A DNA stretch of 22,692 bases, taken from an uncultured Clostridia bacterium. Its GTDB lineage: Bacteria > Bacillota > Clostridia > Oscillospirales > Acutalibacteraceae. Below the pieces are notes generated by a model that worked only from the letters and a program-made list of their open reading frames with translations, did not search any database and had not been told where the DNA came from. Both the position numbers and the translations under genes were made by a program. Positions 1 to 7,713 of this stretch are shown here, one piece after another (position 1 is the first letter of the stretch; each line of letters opens with the position of its first letter). The stretch is from assembly GCA_937919155.1 (NCBI GenBank), contig CALFPM010000081.1, forward strand, positions 1-22,692, read 5' to 3'.

Positions 1-2432
1 ACAACCGTTTCGCCGTCCGTGTTTTCGGTTTCATCCCCCGCGTTTTCATTACCTGCAGGAGGTGCATAGTTGCCGAACTGACCCGTCATAATTGCGTTAA
101 GCATTTTAAGCTTTGTGTCTCTGTCCATCAGCTGGAGGAAAGAAAGTGCCTGACTGCCGCTTATCTGACCCATTCCCTCAATTTCCTGACCTGCAAGCAT
201 TTCATCAAGATAGCCTGTCAGCTCTCTTCTTTCGCTGAGTGAAAGGGTCATTTTGAGCATAAGTTCAACAGTGCGCTTCATTTTCTGAGCTTCTTCGCCA
301 CTGTAAGTCTTATCGATTCCGGCATAAATTTCTTCCTCTGTAACCGAGGGGAACTGGCTGAAATCGGGCATACCCGTAGCCGTGAAGCTTGCCTTGGGAG
401 CATTGCCCTCAAACTTCATTGAGCTTGCCTCGGGTGCCATGCCTTCTGCAAGTGCGGGCATATTAACCTCAGGGTCAAGCGAAACACCTGAAGGTGCAGG
501 TGCGGGAGTCTGCTGCAGATTCTGCTCCTGTGCCTTTGCAAAAGGAATTCCTGTGAAAACATCAATTTCAGGATTTGCCATCTGCTGCTTTACGATTTCG
601 CACTCATTGGTTTTGTTGATAACATGCTCAGTGAGAGCGGCTGTGTAGCCGACAGCACCTGTTGTGGCAACCATAACAGATTCCTCTGAAGGTCTGATAA
701 TGCCGACAACTTTTACTTCTTCGCCGTTCGCAACAAGATTTGCAACATACTGCGCATCTCCGCGCATATCGTCCCAGGTTTTTGTTTCTTCGTTATAAGC
801 GAAGTAATCGGGTTCGAGAACTATTCTGAAAGTAAGGTCAAGAACATCGGAATATTCTATCTCGTGTGAAGTTGCTTTGTATTCTTCGCCGTTCTGCATA
901 GCCATAAATGCCTGCATCATTTCTTCCTGAGTCATAAGACCGAGACCCTGAATGGCGATATCGCTGATTTCGTTGTTTTTATCAACAATAAGAACAACTT
1001 CGTTATAAGCTTCGGGCCATTTGCCCGAAACGATTTCATACTGTTCCTCAAGCAATGTTCTGTTATCAATAAGCTCCTGCCATGCGCTCATCATTTTTGT
1101 CATGCTTGACATCATTGAGGTGTCAATCTGCATTCCGCCAAGGTCAACACTGCCCATCATGGATTCCATCATTGAAATCACGGGGCTGGGATAAACCTGA
1201 TTAATACCGTTTGCCGTATCGGCAGAGAAAATATTGATTTTTCCGCCGTAGGAATACTGAACGCTGCTTGCATAATCTTTTATAATGCTTGCATCACTCT
1301 CAAGGTATTCCTTGAAAGACCTGAGGTCATTCTGCCATATCTCTGAGGAGAAAGACTCCATCATGCTCGCAGCCATTGTGTTGGAATAAACCTTGTCAAG
1401 AGGGTGATTGACTTCGCCGGGAGTAACACCTGACATGCCGCTCATCATTGCGTTCATATCCATTGCGGTGCTTTCAACCATTATGGGATATGATGTGAGG
1501 GTTTCCTGCTGAATCGAGTCAATGTATGCCTGAAAACCGCTTGAAAGAGCAAGAATAAGGGCAATGGCGATAATACCGATTGAACCTGCAAAAGATGTGA
1601 GGAATGTTCTCATCTTTTTGGTCATAAGGTTGTTAAGTGAAAGTGACAGAGCGGTGAAGAAAGACATTGATGTCTTTTTGGACATCTGCTTTGCAGCTTT
1701 CTTTTCCGACTTTTTCTCAGCCTTTGTTTTTTCTCTGTGTTCAACATCCTCTGTTGTGTAAGGATTTGTGTCATCAACAATATTACCGTCCACAAGTCGG
1801 ATAATACGGGTTGAATATTCGTCTGCAAGCTCAGGGTTATGAGTAACCATAACAACAAGCTTTTCCTGCGAAATCTCCTTGAGCAAATCCATAATCTGCA
1901 CGCTTGTTTCGCTATCAAGCGCGCCTGTGGGTTCGTCCGCAAGAAGAATTTCAGGGTTATTCACAAGAGCACGGGCAATTGCGACTCTCTGCATCTGACC
2001 GCCCGACATCTGATTGGGTTTCTTGTTTATCTGATCGCCCAGACCAACCTTTTCAAGAGCTTCAATTGCTCTTTTCTTGCGTTCAGCCTTGGACACACCC
2101 GAAAGGGTAAGAGCAAGCTCAACGTTTGAAAGAACGCTCTGATGAGGGATGAGGTTATAGTTCTGGAAAACAAAACCTATCGAATGGTTTCTGTATGAAT
2201 CCCAGTCTCCGTCCCTGAAATCTTTGGTTGACCTGCCTTCGATGATAAGGTCGCCCGTTGTGTACTGATCAAGACCGCCGATGATATTCAGCAGTGTTGT
2301 TTTTCCGCATCCCGAGTGACCGAGAATGGACACAAACTCGTTTTTGCGGAATTCAATATTGATACCTTTCAGGGCAGTTACTTTGGTGTCCCCTGTCGGG
2401 TATTCTTTAACGATATCTTTAAGTTTAAGCAT
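1..2432 (-). CDS. MacB/LolD-type ABC transporter, fused ATPase and permease (3'-truncated by window edge)
   Basis: An ATPase fused to an FtsX/MacB-like permease that would export a substrate or work on the envelope. The frame is open from the ATG at 2432 to base 1, giving 810 complete codons; the stop lies outside. The start is set by AAGGGG about 7 bases upstream. Visible in order: Walker A GHSGCGKTT (residues 38-46), signature MSGGQ (about 142), Walker B ILLADEP (about 161-168), an H-loop histidine in VMVTHNPE (about 195), a Lys/Glu-rich linker (about 215-250), one membrane segment (about 276-298), then a long extracytoplasmic domain rich in Met in two patches. MacB-type permeases have four membrane helices, so the last three should lie beyond the left edge. 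The gene is divergent from a TetR regulator across a shared operator region, so regulation by it is likely. The substrate cannot be read from the sequence; drug, peptide or lipoprotein export are all possible. Confidence 0.92.
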   Translation of the reverse strand, partial: MLKLKDIVKEYPTGDTKVTALKGINIEFRKNEFVSILGHSGCGKTTLLNIIGGLDQYTTGDLIIEGRSTKDFRDGDWDSYRNHSIGFVFQNYNLIPHQSVLSNVELALTLSGVSKAERKKRAIEALEKVGLGDQINKKPNQMSGGQMQRVAIARALVNNPEILLADEPTGALDSETSVQIMDLLKEISQEKLVVMVTHNPELADEYSTRIIRLVDGNIVDDTNPYTTEDVEHREKTKAEKKSEKKAAKQMSKKTSMSFFTALSLSLNNLMTKKMRTFLTSFAGSIGIIAIALILALSSGFQAYIDSIQQETLTSYPIMVESTAMDMNAMMSGMSGVTPGEVNHPLDKVYSNTMAASMMESFSSEIWQNDLRSFKEYLESDASIIKDYASSVQYSYGGKINIFSADTANGINQVYPSPVISMMESMMGSVDLGGMQIDTSMMSSMTKMMSAWQELIDNRTLLEEQYEIVSGKWPEAYNEVVLIVDKNNEISDIAIQGLGLMTQEEMMQAFMAMQNGEEYKATSHEIEYSDVLDLTFRIVLEPDYFAYNEETKTWDDMRGDAQYVANLVANGEEVKVVGIIRPSEESVMVATTGAVGYTAALTEHVINKTNECEIVKQQMANPEIDVFTGIPFAKAQEQNLQQTPAPAPSGVSLDPEVNMPALAEGMAPEASSMKFEGNAPKASFTATGMPDFSQFPSVTEEEIYAGIDKTYSGEEAQKMKRTVELMLKMTLSLSERRELTGYLDEMLAGQEIEGMGQISGSQALSFLQLMDRDTKLKMLNAIMTGQFGNYAPPAGNENAGDETENTDGETV

Positions 2433-2443
2433 CAAAATTCCCC

Positions 2444-2472
2444 TTGACAAATCATTTTTGCGATGTTACACT
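2444..2472 (+). promoter_or_regulatory. Predicted sigma-A promoter of the TetR gene
   Basis: TTGACA at 2444-2449, a 17-bp spacer, and TACACT at 2467-2472 (4 of 6 matches to TATAAT). The -10 element lies inside the first operator palindrome, so a bound repressor would block it. No equally good promoter was found for the divergent ABC gene, although it must start in the same 132 bp. Confidence 0.6.
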
Positions 2473-2494
2473 TGTAACAGTTACGATTGTAACA
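2464..2494. promoter_or_regulatory. Tandem TetR-type operator, two 16-bp palindromes
   Basis: The first copy, 2464-2479, is TGTTACA-CT-TGTAACA, with perfect 7-bp half-sites. The second, 2479-2494, is AGTTACG-AT-TGTAACA, with one perfect and one degenerate half. They overlap by one base and are set 15 bp apart. A further lone half-site TGTTACA lies at 2541-2547, just upstream of the TetR ribosome binding site. Short palindromes between a TetR gene and a divergent transporter are the usual binding sites of that regulator, and the first copy overlaps the predicted -10 of the TetR promoter, which suggests autorepression. The binding protein is inferred from position only. Confidence 0.75.
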
Positions 2495-2564
2495 TTAGTT
2501 TATGAACAAATCATCAACAAATTCCATTTTTTAATAAAAATGTTACATCAGGAGCAAAAATGTA

Positions 2565-3125
2565 ATGGAAAAAGCAAACGAAACCAATATTTTAACAAAA
2601 GAATGCATTGTCACCGCACTGCTCAGGCTTATGGAGGTTAAAAGCTACTCAAGCATTTCCATAACCGACATCACCAATCTGGCAGGCGTTTCCAGAATGG
2701 CATACTACCGCAACTACAAAAGCAAGGACGATATCCTCATCAATCACCTGCTTGAGCAGGAAAACAGGCTCATCAAAGAACTGCACGGCGGTCACGCTCA
2801 GACCGTGAGAGGTATGATTTATTATATCGCCGAGTTTTTTCAGGAGAATGTGCAGGTTATCAAAGCTGCGTTTGATGCAGGACTTGTTCATTCCATAACT
2901 TCTTTGCTTTCCGAAAGAATTCAGAGCTATTTCCCCGTTGCAGGCAGCAGGGTTGACGGCAAATACGCAATTCAGTTCTATGTCAGCGCAATAATCGGCG
3001 TTTTCAGAATGTGGTTTGACAACGGAATGGTTGAATCTGCCGATGAAATTTCAGGCATACTTTGCAGCCTCATCAACCAGGACGAAGCCGTTCAGTTCCT
3101 TGTAATTCCCGAAGAAAATAAATAA
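2565..3125 (+). CDS. TetR/AcrR-family transcriptional regulator
   Basis: A 186-residue one-component repressor of the usual family length. The N-terminal domain carries the TetR helix-turn-helix (about residues 31-60), with the family pattern ISITDITNLAGVSRMAYYRN followed by a KSKDDIL segment. The remaining helices (about 65-180) form the ligand-binding and dimerisation domain, which is too variable to predict a ligand. The start at 2565 is supported by AGGAG at 2550-2554. The gene is transcribed away from a MacB-like ABC transporter and most likely represses both that operon and itself through the palindromes at 2464-2494. A bidirectional terminator follows within 20 bases, so it is monocistronic. 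Confidence 0.92.
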   Translation: MEKANETNILTKECIVTALLRLMEVKSYSSISITDITNLAGVSRMAYYRNYKSKDDILINHLLEQENRLIKELHGGHAQTVRGMIYYIAEFFQENVQVIKAAFDAGLVHSITSLLSERIQSYFPVAGSRVDGKYAIQFYVSAIIGVFRMWFDNGMVESADEISGILCSLINQDEAVQFLVIPEENK

Positions 3126-3140
3126 AACTGCAAACAAAAA

Positions 3141-3167
3141 CCCTCCGAGTTTTCGGAGGGTTTCTTT
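3141..3167. terminator. Bidirectional intrinsic terminator between TetR and the hydrolase operon
   Basis: Stem CCCTCCGA (3141-3148) pairs with TCGGAGGG (3153-3160) around loop GTTT. T-rich TTTCTTT follows on the plus strand, and AAACAAAAA precedes it, giving a U-tract on the minus strand. It serves both the TetR gene and the convergent hydrolase operon ending at 3172. Confidence 0.9.
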
Positions 3168-3171
3168 ATTG

Positions 3172-5034
3172 TCAGATTGCCATGAAAAGACGGGAAATGG
3201 GAGTGATGATGTAATCTGTGAAGATTGCAACAATTCCGTCTGCAATAAGTCCGAGCGACAGCCAGGGCATCTGTGAGAAACCTGCTGTGCCGTAGGTGTC
3301 ATAAATCCATGAGCTGAGACTGGGGAAGAATTTCGAAGGCTCTTCTTCCTCTGAAGCTTCATATGCGCCCGCTTTCACAAGTGCCGCAATGAGCTTATCC
3401 TCAACTTCCTTCTGCTGACCGGTGTAGCAGGTGGTGCCGTTCACAAAGGCTTCTGCCTCTTCAAGAGCTTCGGTAAGCTCTGCTGCATCAGCGGCACTGA
3501 GAGTTGAAAGGTCAACCTTCTTTGCATCGGGGATAAGGTTGTTTTTCAGTTTTCTCGGGTCTCTTCTTGCACTGAACTGAGGATAATCGGGTGTTGAGTA
3601 AACATCGGTAATATCATCAGTTGCAAGAATTCTTGTTGCAAGAGAAATAATGATGTCGTTTCTTGCGGTCTGCTCGTGATTCTGCTCGTCAAAGTAGAAT
3701 GTTGTGTCGGGCAGAAGACCTGTTGAAGCGTCAACAACTCTGTCGGGTGAAATGTGGTCATGCTCGGGATCTGAGCAGTATGTGCCTGCCTGCTTATAAC
3801 CCTCAGGAAGTGTTTCGCCGACCTTCACGCTGTAAGCACCCATTGATGTTGAATCAAGGTGGATAACGCCGTCTGCATTGTCATCATTCCAGGCATTGCC
3901 TATGCAGTAAAGAGCTACATCGTAGTCAACGATGTTGAACACCTGAACGCCCGCTTCGACAAGCTCAAGAATGTTCTTGTCGGAGTTGATCTGTGCTTTG
4001 TAGTACATCTCTGTCTGGCGTCTGATTTCTGCTCTTTCGGGATATTTCTCAGGGTCAAGGTGCATAGCCGCAAGCTCCTGATAATAGGACGAGGGGCTGA
4101 GTGCCCAGAGGCTTGTGATTTTGCAGGCAACTTCATCAACAAGTGTGTCTGCAACCGCATTGAGTGCGCCGAGAAGAACATTATCGGGAAGAATTCTTGC
4201 AATAACCTCAATCATCGCCGCATCTTCCGCATCCATAAGTGTGCTGAGGAAGCCGTTGTAAAGGAATTCCTTGTCAAGGAATGTAAGGTCTTTTGAAAGA
4301 AGGTCACCAACGATTGTTGAACCGTCAAGAGCAGGAACGATATAAACAACCTTGCTGATGTCGTTCTTTACCTCGGGATAATACTCAAACAGACCGTTTG
4401 CCATTGTGCCGCCCATGCTGATGGGAACAATATTAACCTTATCGTGACCTGTTTCTTTCTTGACCATCTGAACAAAATCATAAAGTTCGTTTACGGAATC
4501 AAGATGGTTGCCGAATGAATTGTATGCAAAATAGTAGAGGTGATCCTCGCCGACCTGCTCTGCATATGCCTGAAGAGGAACGTTATTGTAAATCTGCTTC
4601 TTTTCATATTCGCTGCATTCAGCAACTGAATAAGGATATTTTTCAACCTCAAAATTGCCTGTGTTCTTGCCGTTGTCATCGCACATATTAACAGCAAAAG
4701 CCTCAAGAACAACATCTGAAAGAGCGGCTGAAAGACCCATATCTTTCTGAGTGATAAGTGTGAGAAGAACAGGAACAACAGCTCTCTTGACAATTGTGGG
4801 AATGTCAAAAATTGCAGGGAATGCGCTCATTCTTTCGCCTTCAGCGTCAAGAAGATATTCGCCGTTTTCGTCAAGTGCCCAGACATTGGACTGACCGATA
4901 CCGGGAACAACGATTGCAGGGCAGATGTCGCAATTGCCGCCGCACTCCGTCTTAACATCAGTTGCGGATGCGCCGATTGCCGCTACAGAAAAAATGAGTG
5001 ATAAAGCAACAAGTAAGGAAACTATTTTCTTCAT
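3172..5034 (-). CDS. Secreted alpha/beta-hydrolase (lipase/esterase-like), second gene of tandem pair
   Basis: A 620-residue predicted secreted serine hydrolase. The signal peptide spans residues 1-24 (MKK, hydrophobic core, cleavage near GASA), then a Cys pair in TECGGNC. PAIVVPGIG (39-47) looks like the oxyanion-hole strand. The nucleophile elbow is PISMGG with Ser206; the first Gly of GxSxG is Pro. The preceding TGHDKVNIVPIS and following PALDGSTIVGDLL resemble LCAT-type lipases. Asp388, in a DxNxDGxI-like loop (384-394), may be the catalytic acid; the probable His is 453 in EQNHE. A Glu/Ala-rich helical segment (about 515-557) resembles a FIVAR module, and the tail ITPISRLFMAI is hydrophobic. 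The gene lies 22 bp after its paralogue, with its own GAGGAGAG site, so the two form an operon. Substrate unknown; the exact family is uncertain. Confidence 0.78.
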   Translation of the reverse strand: MKKIVSLLVALSLIFSVAAIGASATDVKTECGGNCDICPAIVVPGIGQSNVWALDENGEYLLDAEGERMSAFPAIFDIPTIVKRAVVPVLLTLITQKDMGLSAALSDVVLEAFAVNMCDDNGKNTGNFEVEKYPYSVAECSEYEKKQIYNNVPLQAYAEQVGEDHLYYFAYNSFGNHLDSVNELYDFVQMVKKETGHDKVNIVPISMGGTMANGLFEYYPEVKNDISKVVYIVPALDGSTIVGDLLSKDLTFLDKEFLYNGFLSTLMDAEDAAMIEVIARILPDNVLLGALNAVADTLVDEVACKITSLWALSPSSYYQELAAMHLDPEKYPERAEIRRQTEMYYKAQINSDKNILELVEAGVQVFNIVDYDVALYCIGNAWNDDNADGVIHLDSTSMGAYSVKVGETLPEGYKQAGTYCSDPEHDHISPDRVVDASTGLLPDTTFYFDEQNHEQTARNDIIISLATRILATDDITDVYSTPDYPQFSARRDPRKLKNNLIPDAKKVDLSTLSAADAAELTEALEEAEAFVNGTTCYTGQQKEVEDKLIAALVKAGAYEASEEEEPSKFFPSLSSWIYDTYGTAGFSQMPWLSLGLIADGIVAIFTDYIITPISRLFMAI

Positions 5035-5056
5035 TATACTCTCTCCTCGTTATGTT

Positions 5057-6922
5057 TTATCCGAAAATTTTTGCAAAAAGACCGCGGGCAGGTGAAAGAA
5101 TCCAATCAACAAGACTGCCGCCGCCGATTGTGTCAACAAGGAACTTGCTTGTGCCCTCAAGAGCTTTGCCAAAGAAAGCTTCAGCTGCCGAAGGCTCTTC
5201 GGGATATGAATACTTGCCGTACTTTGCAAGAACTGCATTGATTTCGTCTTCAGCTTCCTTGATTTTTTCCTGATCAACTACTGTTGAAGCGAGAACTTCT
5301 TCACTCTTTGCAATAGCAGCTTCAAGCTCTGCAACCTGCTCGGGTGTGAGTTCAAATTCGTCCTCTTCGTTTGTGAGAAGGTCCTGAGCATCAGGAATTC
5401 TCCAACGGCGGATATACTTTGTGTTGCAGGAATAGTTGAACTGAGGATAATTCTCGGGGTCATCGTTTACATTTGAAACTTTGCCTTCGATAATAGCCTG
5501 AACAAGGTTGAGAACAACGTCATTGTTGCCCACTTCGTGGTGCTGCTCAAGGAAAATCCAGGTGTTTTCGGGAAGCACTGCTGTTGAAACATCAACCATA
5601 TTGTCGGATGAAATGTGGTTGTGATCGGGGTTTGAGCACTTTGTGTTCTTTGTGTATTCAACATCGGCAAGAGTCTGGTCGCCTGCTGCGCCTGTTGCGC
5701 CGATTGTTGTTGATTCAAGGTTGATGATACCGTCTGAGTTATAATCCTTTGCAGAAGCAACAATTGCAAAGAAGGTGTAATCCTGCTCGCCGAAATCAAG
5801 GTTTGAAGCGGCAATTGTGTTAACTCTGACACCGTCATCAACAGCTGCAAGGATATTTTTCTCAAGGTTCAGCCTTGCATCTTGGAAACGGTCGGTCTTC
5901 TCTTTGAGCTTTGCTTTTGCAGGGTCGCCGAGATATCTCTCTGCAAGAGCATCGTATCTGTAAGAGGGAATCATTGCCCAGATCTGAGGACAATTAATCA
6001 TCATTGAATCAAGAATCGCACTGATTGCACCCGTCAGGATTGAATCAATACCCGAACGGGGAATGATATGAAGAACAATGTTGATAAGATAGCCGAGAGT
6101 AGCGTCCTCGCCAAGGATGGGGGGGATGAATTCGTGATACAAATATTCATCCGCAAGATTCCACTTTCTGTCCATCATATCTGCAACGATGTCGGTGCCG
6201 TTAAGGCAGGCAACAACGTTGACAATCTGGTCAAGGTCACCGTGACCGTATTCGTTGAGGTAAGCAGTGAGAATTGTGCCGCCCAGTGAAACAGGGAGAA
6301 GAGTAACCTTATCGTGGCCTGTCTGCTCTTTAACCATATCAATGTATTCATCAAGCTCTGCAGCTGACTGAATGGGGTCGCCCACAAGGTTGAAAGTGAA
6401 CATATAAATATGGTCGCCGCCGATTGCTTCTTCAACTCTCTGAAGAGGAATCATTCTGTAAAGCCAATCCTTGTCGTCCGGAGTCATTTCGGAAATGGGG
6501 TGATTCCATCTCTGAGTCTGAAGATTGTTGACATAATTGCCGTCATTATCGCATTCCTGCACCCAGAAAGCGGCTTTTGCAGCGTTGTAAGCAGCCTTTT
6601 CGAGGCCGATGCTGTGCTGCAGCGCGATTGTGCTCAAAAGGCTCAGAACAAGAGCGGGCAAAGTGCCCCAGAGCTTGCTGAGTTCAAGAATAAGCAATGT
6701 GCCGCCAACATGACCGCCGTTGCTGTCAAGGTAAGGCTCATCGTTTTCGTCATAAAGATAGGTGGGTGAATGGTTGATACCGGGAAGAATGACAACGGGA
6801 GATACTCCGCACTCCCCTTCGCACTCTGTTTTTGTTGCTGCTGAAGCGCCCACAGCGCCCATTGAAACAAGCATTGCAACGCACAGAATGACTGAAATCA
6901 CTCTTTTGAATCCGTTGTTCAT
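5057..6922 (-). CDS. Secreted alpha/beta-hydrolase (lipase/esterase-like), first gene of tandem pair
   Basis: A 621-residue paralogue of the downstream hydrolase, collinear over nearly its whole length. The chosen start is the ATG at 6922, preceded by AAAGGAGAG; an in-frame TTG at 6952 would add ten residues but has no better site. The signal peptide ends near residue 28-29 (GASAA), followed by TECEGEC. VVILPGIN (43-50) matches the oxyanion strand of the paralogue. The elbow is PVSLGG with Ser212, again Pro in place of the first Gly. DYNSDGIINLE (393-403) is a textbook EF-hand/dockerin-style calcium loop. The block CSNPDHNHISSD, a VDVSTAVLPENT stretch and EQHHE (His462 the likely catalytic base) are the best-conserved parts. 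A helical FIVAR-like module lies at about 525-568, and the protein ends SPARGLFAKIFG. Transcribed from the promoter at 6964-6992. Not a family I can name precisely. Confidence 0.78.
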   Translation of the reverse strand: MNNGFKRVISVILCVAMLVSMGAVGASAATKTECEGECGVSPVVILPGINHSPTYLYDENDEPYLDSNGGHVGGTLLILELSKLWGTLPALVLSLLSTIALQHSIGLEKAAYNAAKAAFWVQECDNDGNYVNNLQTQRWNHPISEMTPDDKDWLYRMIPLQRVEEAIGGDHIYMFTFNLVGDPIQSAAELDEYIDMVKEQTGHDKVTLLPVSLGGTILTAYLNEYGHGDLDQIVNVVACLNGTDIVADMMDRKWNLADEYLYHEFIPPILGEDATLGYLINIVLHIIPRSGIDSILTGAISAILDSMMINCPQIWAMIPSYRYDALAERYLGDPAKAKLKEKTDRFQDARLNLEKNILAAVDDGVRVNTIAASNLDFGEQDYTFFAIVASAKDYNSDGIINLESTTIGATGAAGDQTLADVEYTKNTKCSNPDHNHISSDNMVDVSTAVLPENTWIFLEQHHEVGNNDVVLNLVQAIIEGKVSNVNDDPENYPQFNYSCNTKYIRRWRIPDAQDLLTNEEDEFELTPEQVAELEAAIAKSEEVLASTVVDQEKIKEAEDEINAVLAKYGKYSYPEEPSAAEAFFGKALEGTSKFLVDTIGGGSLVDWILSPARGLFAKIFG

Positions 6923-6963
6923 TTTAAGCACTCTCCTTTTTGGAAAATCCAAATATTCAATTT

Positions 6964-6992
6964 ATCATAGCACAGATTTTAGATGATTTCAA
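6964..6992 (-). promoter_or_regulatory. Predicted sigma-A promoter of the hydrolase operon
   Basis: Read on the minus strand: TTGAAA (6992-6987), a 17-bp spacer and TATGAT (6969-6964), about 42 bp upstream of the ATG at 6922. It is the only good match in the divergent 182-bp gap and should drive both hydrolase genes. Confidence 0.75.
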
Positions 6993-7053
6993 CAATTTAT
7001 TCATAAATCCTTAAAAAGTTATATATAAAATACTAAACATTGCGCGTTTTTTC

Positions 7054-7083
7054 TTGACTAAGCGCCTGTCGAGGTGATAAAAT
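7054..7083 (+). promoter_or_regulatory. Predicted sigma-A promoter of the HAD-mfd operon
   Basis: TTGACT at 7054-7059, an 18-bp spacer and TAAAAT at 7078-7083, followed closely by the ribosome binding site AAGGGG at 7091-7096. The leader would be short, about 15 bases. Confidence 0.55.
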
Positions 7084-7104
7084 CTGCAATAAGGGGTGAA
7101 CATA

Positions 7105-7713
7105 ATGATAAAAAACATAATTTTCGATATGGGCGGAGTGCTCATTGACTATAATCCCGAAAAAACTCTTTACGGAATGTTCGACACAGAAACGGCAGAT
7201 ATTCTTCTGCGCGAAATTTTCAGAAACCCCATATGGAACGACAAGGACAGAGGAATAATATTTCCCCAGGACATAATGGAGCTTAAAAAGGATGTCATTC
7301 CCGCAGAGCATTTCGAAAAGGTGACGGAGCTTGTTGAGAATTTCTTTCCCTATATGCCTCCGTTTGAAGATATGTATAACCTTGTGAAAACTCTCAAGGA
7401 AAACGGCTACGGAATTTATCTGCTTTCCAACGCATCCTCAGATTTCCATGAAAGAAGAAAAGGTATTCCCGCACTTGAATTCTTTGACGGAGTTATTGTT
7501 TCGGCAGACTACAAATTGCTGAAACCCGAAAAAGAAATTTATCTCACTCTTTTTGAGGAATTTTCTCTCAGGCCCGAAGAATGTTATTTCATTGACGATG
7601 TTCAGAAAAACATTGACGGCGCAAACGCTGTCGGCATGGACGGCCACTGCTATTTCCACGGGGATATTGAAATCCTCAGAAAAGCAATGGCTGAAAAAGG
7701 AATACGCATATGA
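7105..7713 (+). CDS. HAD-superfamily hydrolase, YihX-like phosphatase
   Basis: A 202-residue cytoplasmic HAD subfamily IA phosphatase. Motif I is FDMGGVLID, with nucleophile Asp8; the D+2 position is Gly10, as in the YihX (glucose-1-phosphatase) branch, rather than the Asp of most HAD phosphatases. Motif II is LLSNAS (Ser108), motif III LLKPEKEIY (Lys140) and motif IV FIDDVQKNIDGA (Asp164/Asp165). The YihX-like pattern of D-D followed by N-I-x-G-A supports a small sugar-phosphate-type substrate, but this is not certain. The ATG at 7105 is preferred over the in-frame GTG at 7096, because AAGGGG (7091-7096) lies 8 bases before the ATG. The stop overlaps the start of mfd by ATGA, so the two are translationally coupled. 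Confidence 0.88.
   Translation: MIKNIIFDMGGVLIDYNPEKTLYGMFDTETADILLREIFRNPIWNDKDRGIIFPQDIMELKKDVIPAEHFEKVTELVENFFPYMPPFEDMYNLVKTLKENGYGIYLLSNASSDFHERRKGIPALEFFDGVIVSADYKLLKPEKEIYLTLFEEFSLRPEECYFIDDVQKNIDGANAVGMDGHCYFHGDIEILRKAMAEKGIRI

Noticed and set aside
1622..1942. 106-codon minus-strand frame overlapping the ABC transporter
   Set aside because: Same strand but a different frame within the continuous 810-codon ABC transporter reading frame, whose motifs are intact across this stretch.
2541..2567. Possible hairpin TTACAT/ATGTAA placing the TetR ribosome binding site in its loop
   Set aside because: Only six A/U-rich pairs around an 11-base loop; too weak to call an RNA switch. The first half is more simply a lone operator half-site.
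3859..4296. 145-codon open frame antisense to the second hydrolase
   Set aside because: Opposite strand of a conserved coding region with no independent start signals; Cys/Ile-rich composition typical of antisense translation.
6923..6952. Ten-residue N-terminal extension of the first hydrolase from a TTG at 6952
   Set aside because: The ATG at 6922 has an AGGAGAG site correctly spaced and begins a standard signal peptide; the extension would contain that ribosome binding site. Similar upstream GTG/TTG starts at 7096, 12009, 13147 and 16935 were rejected for the same reason.
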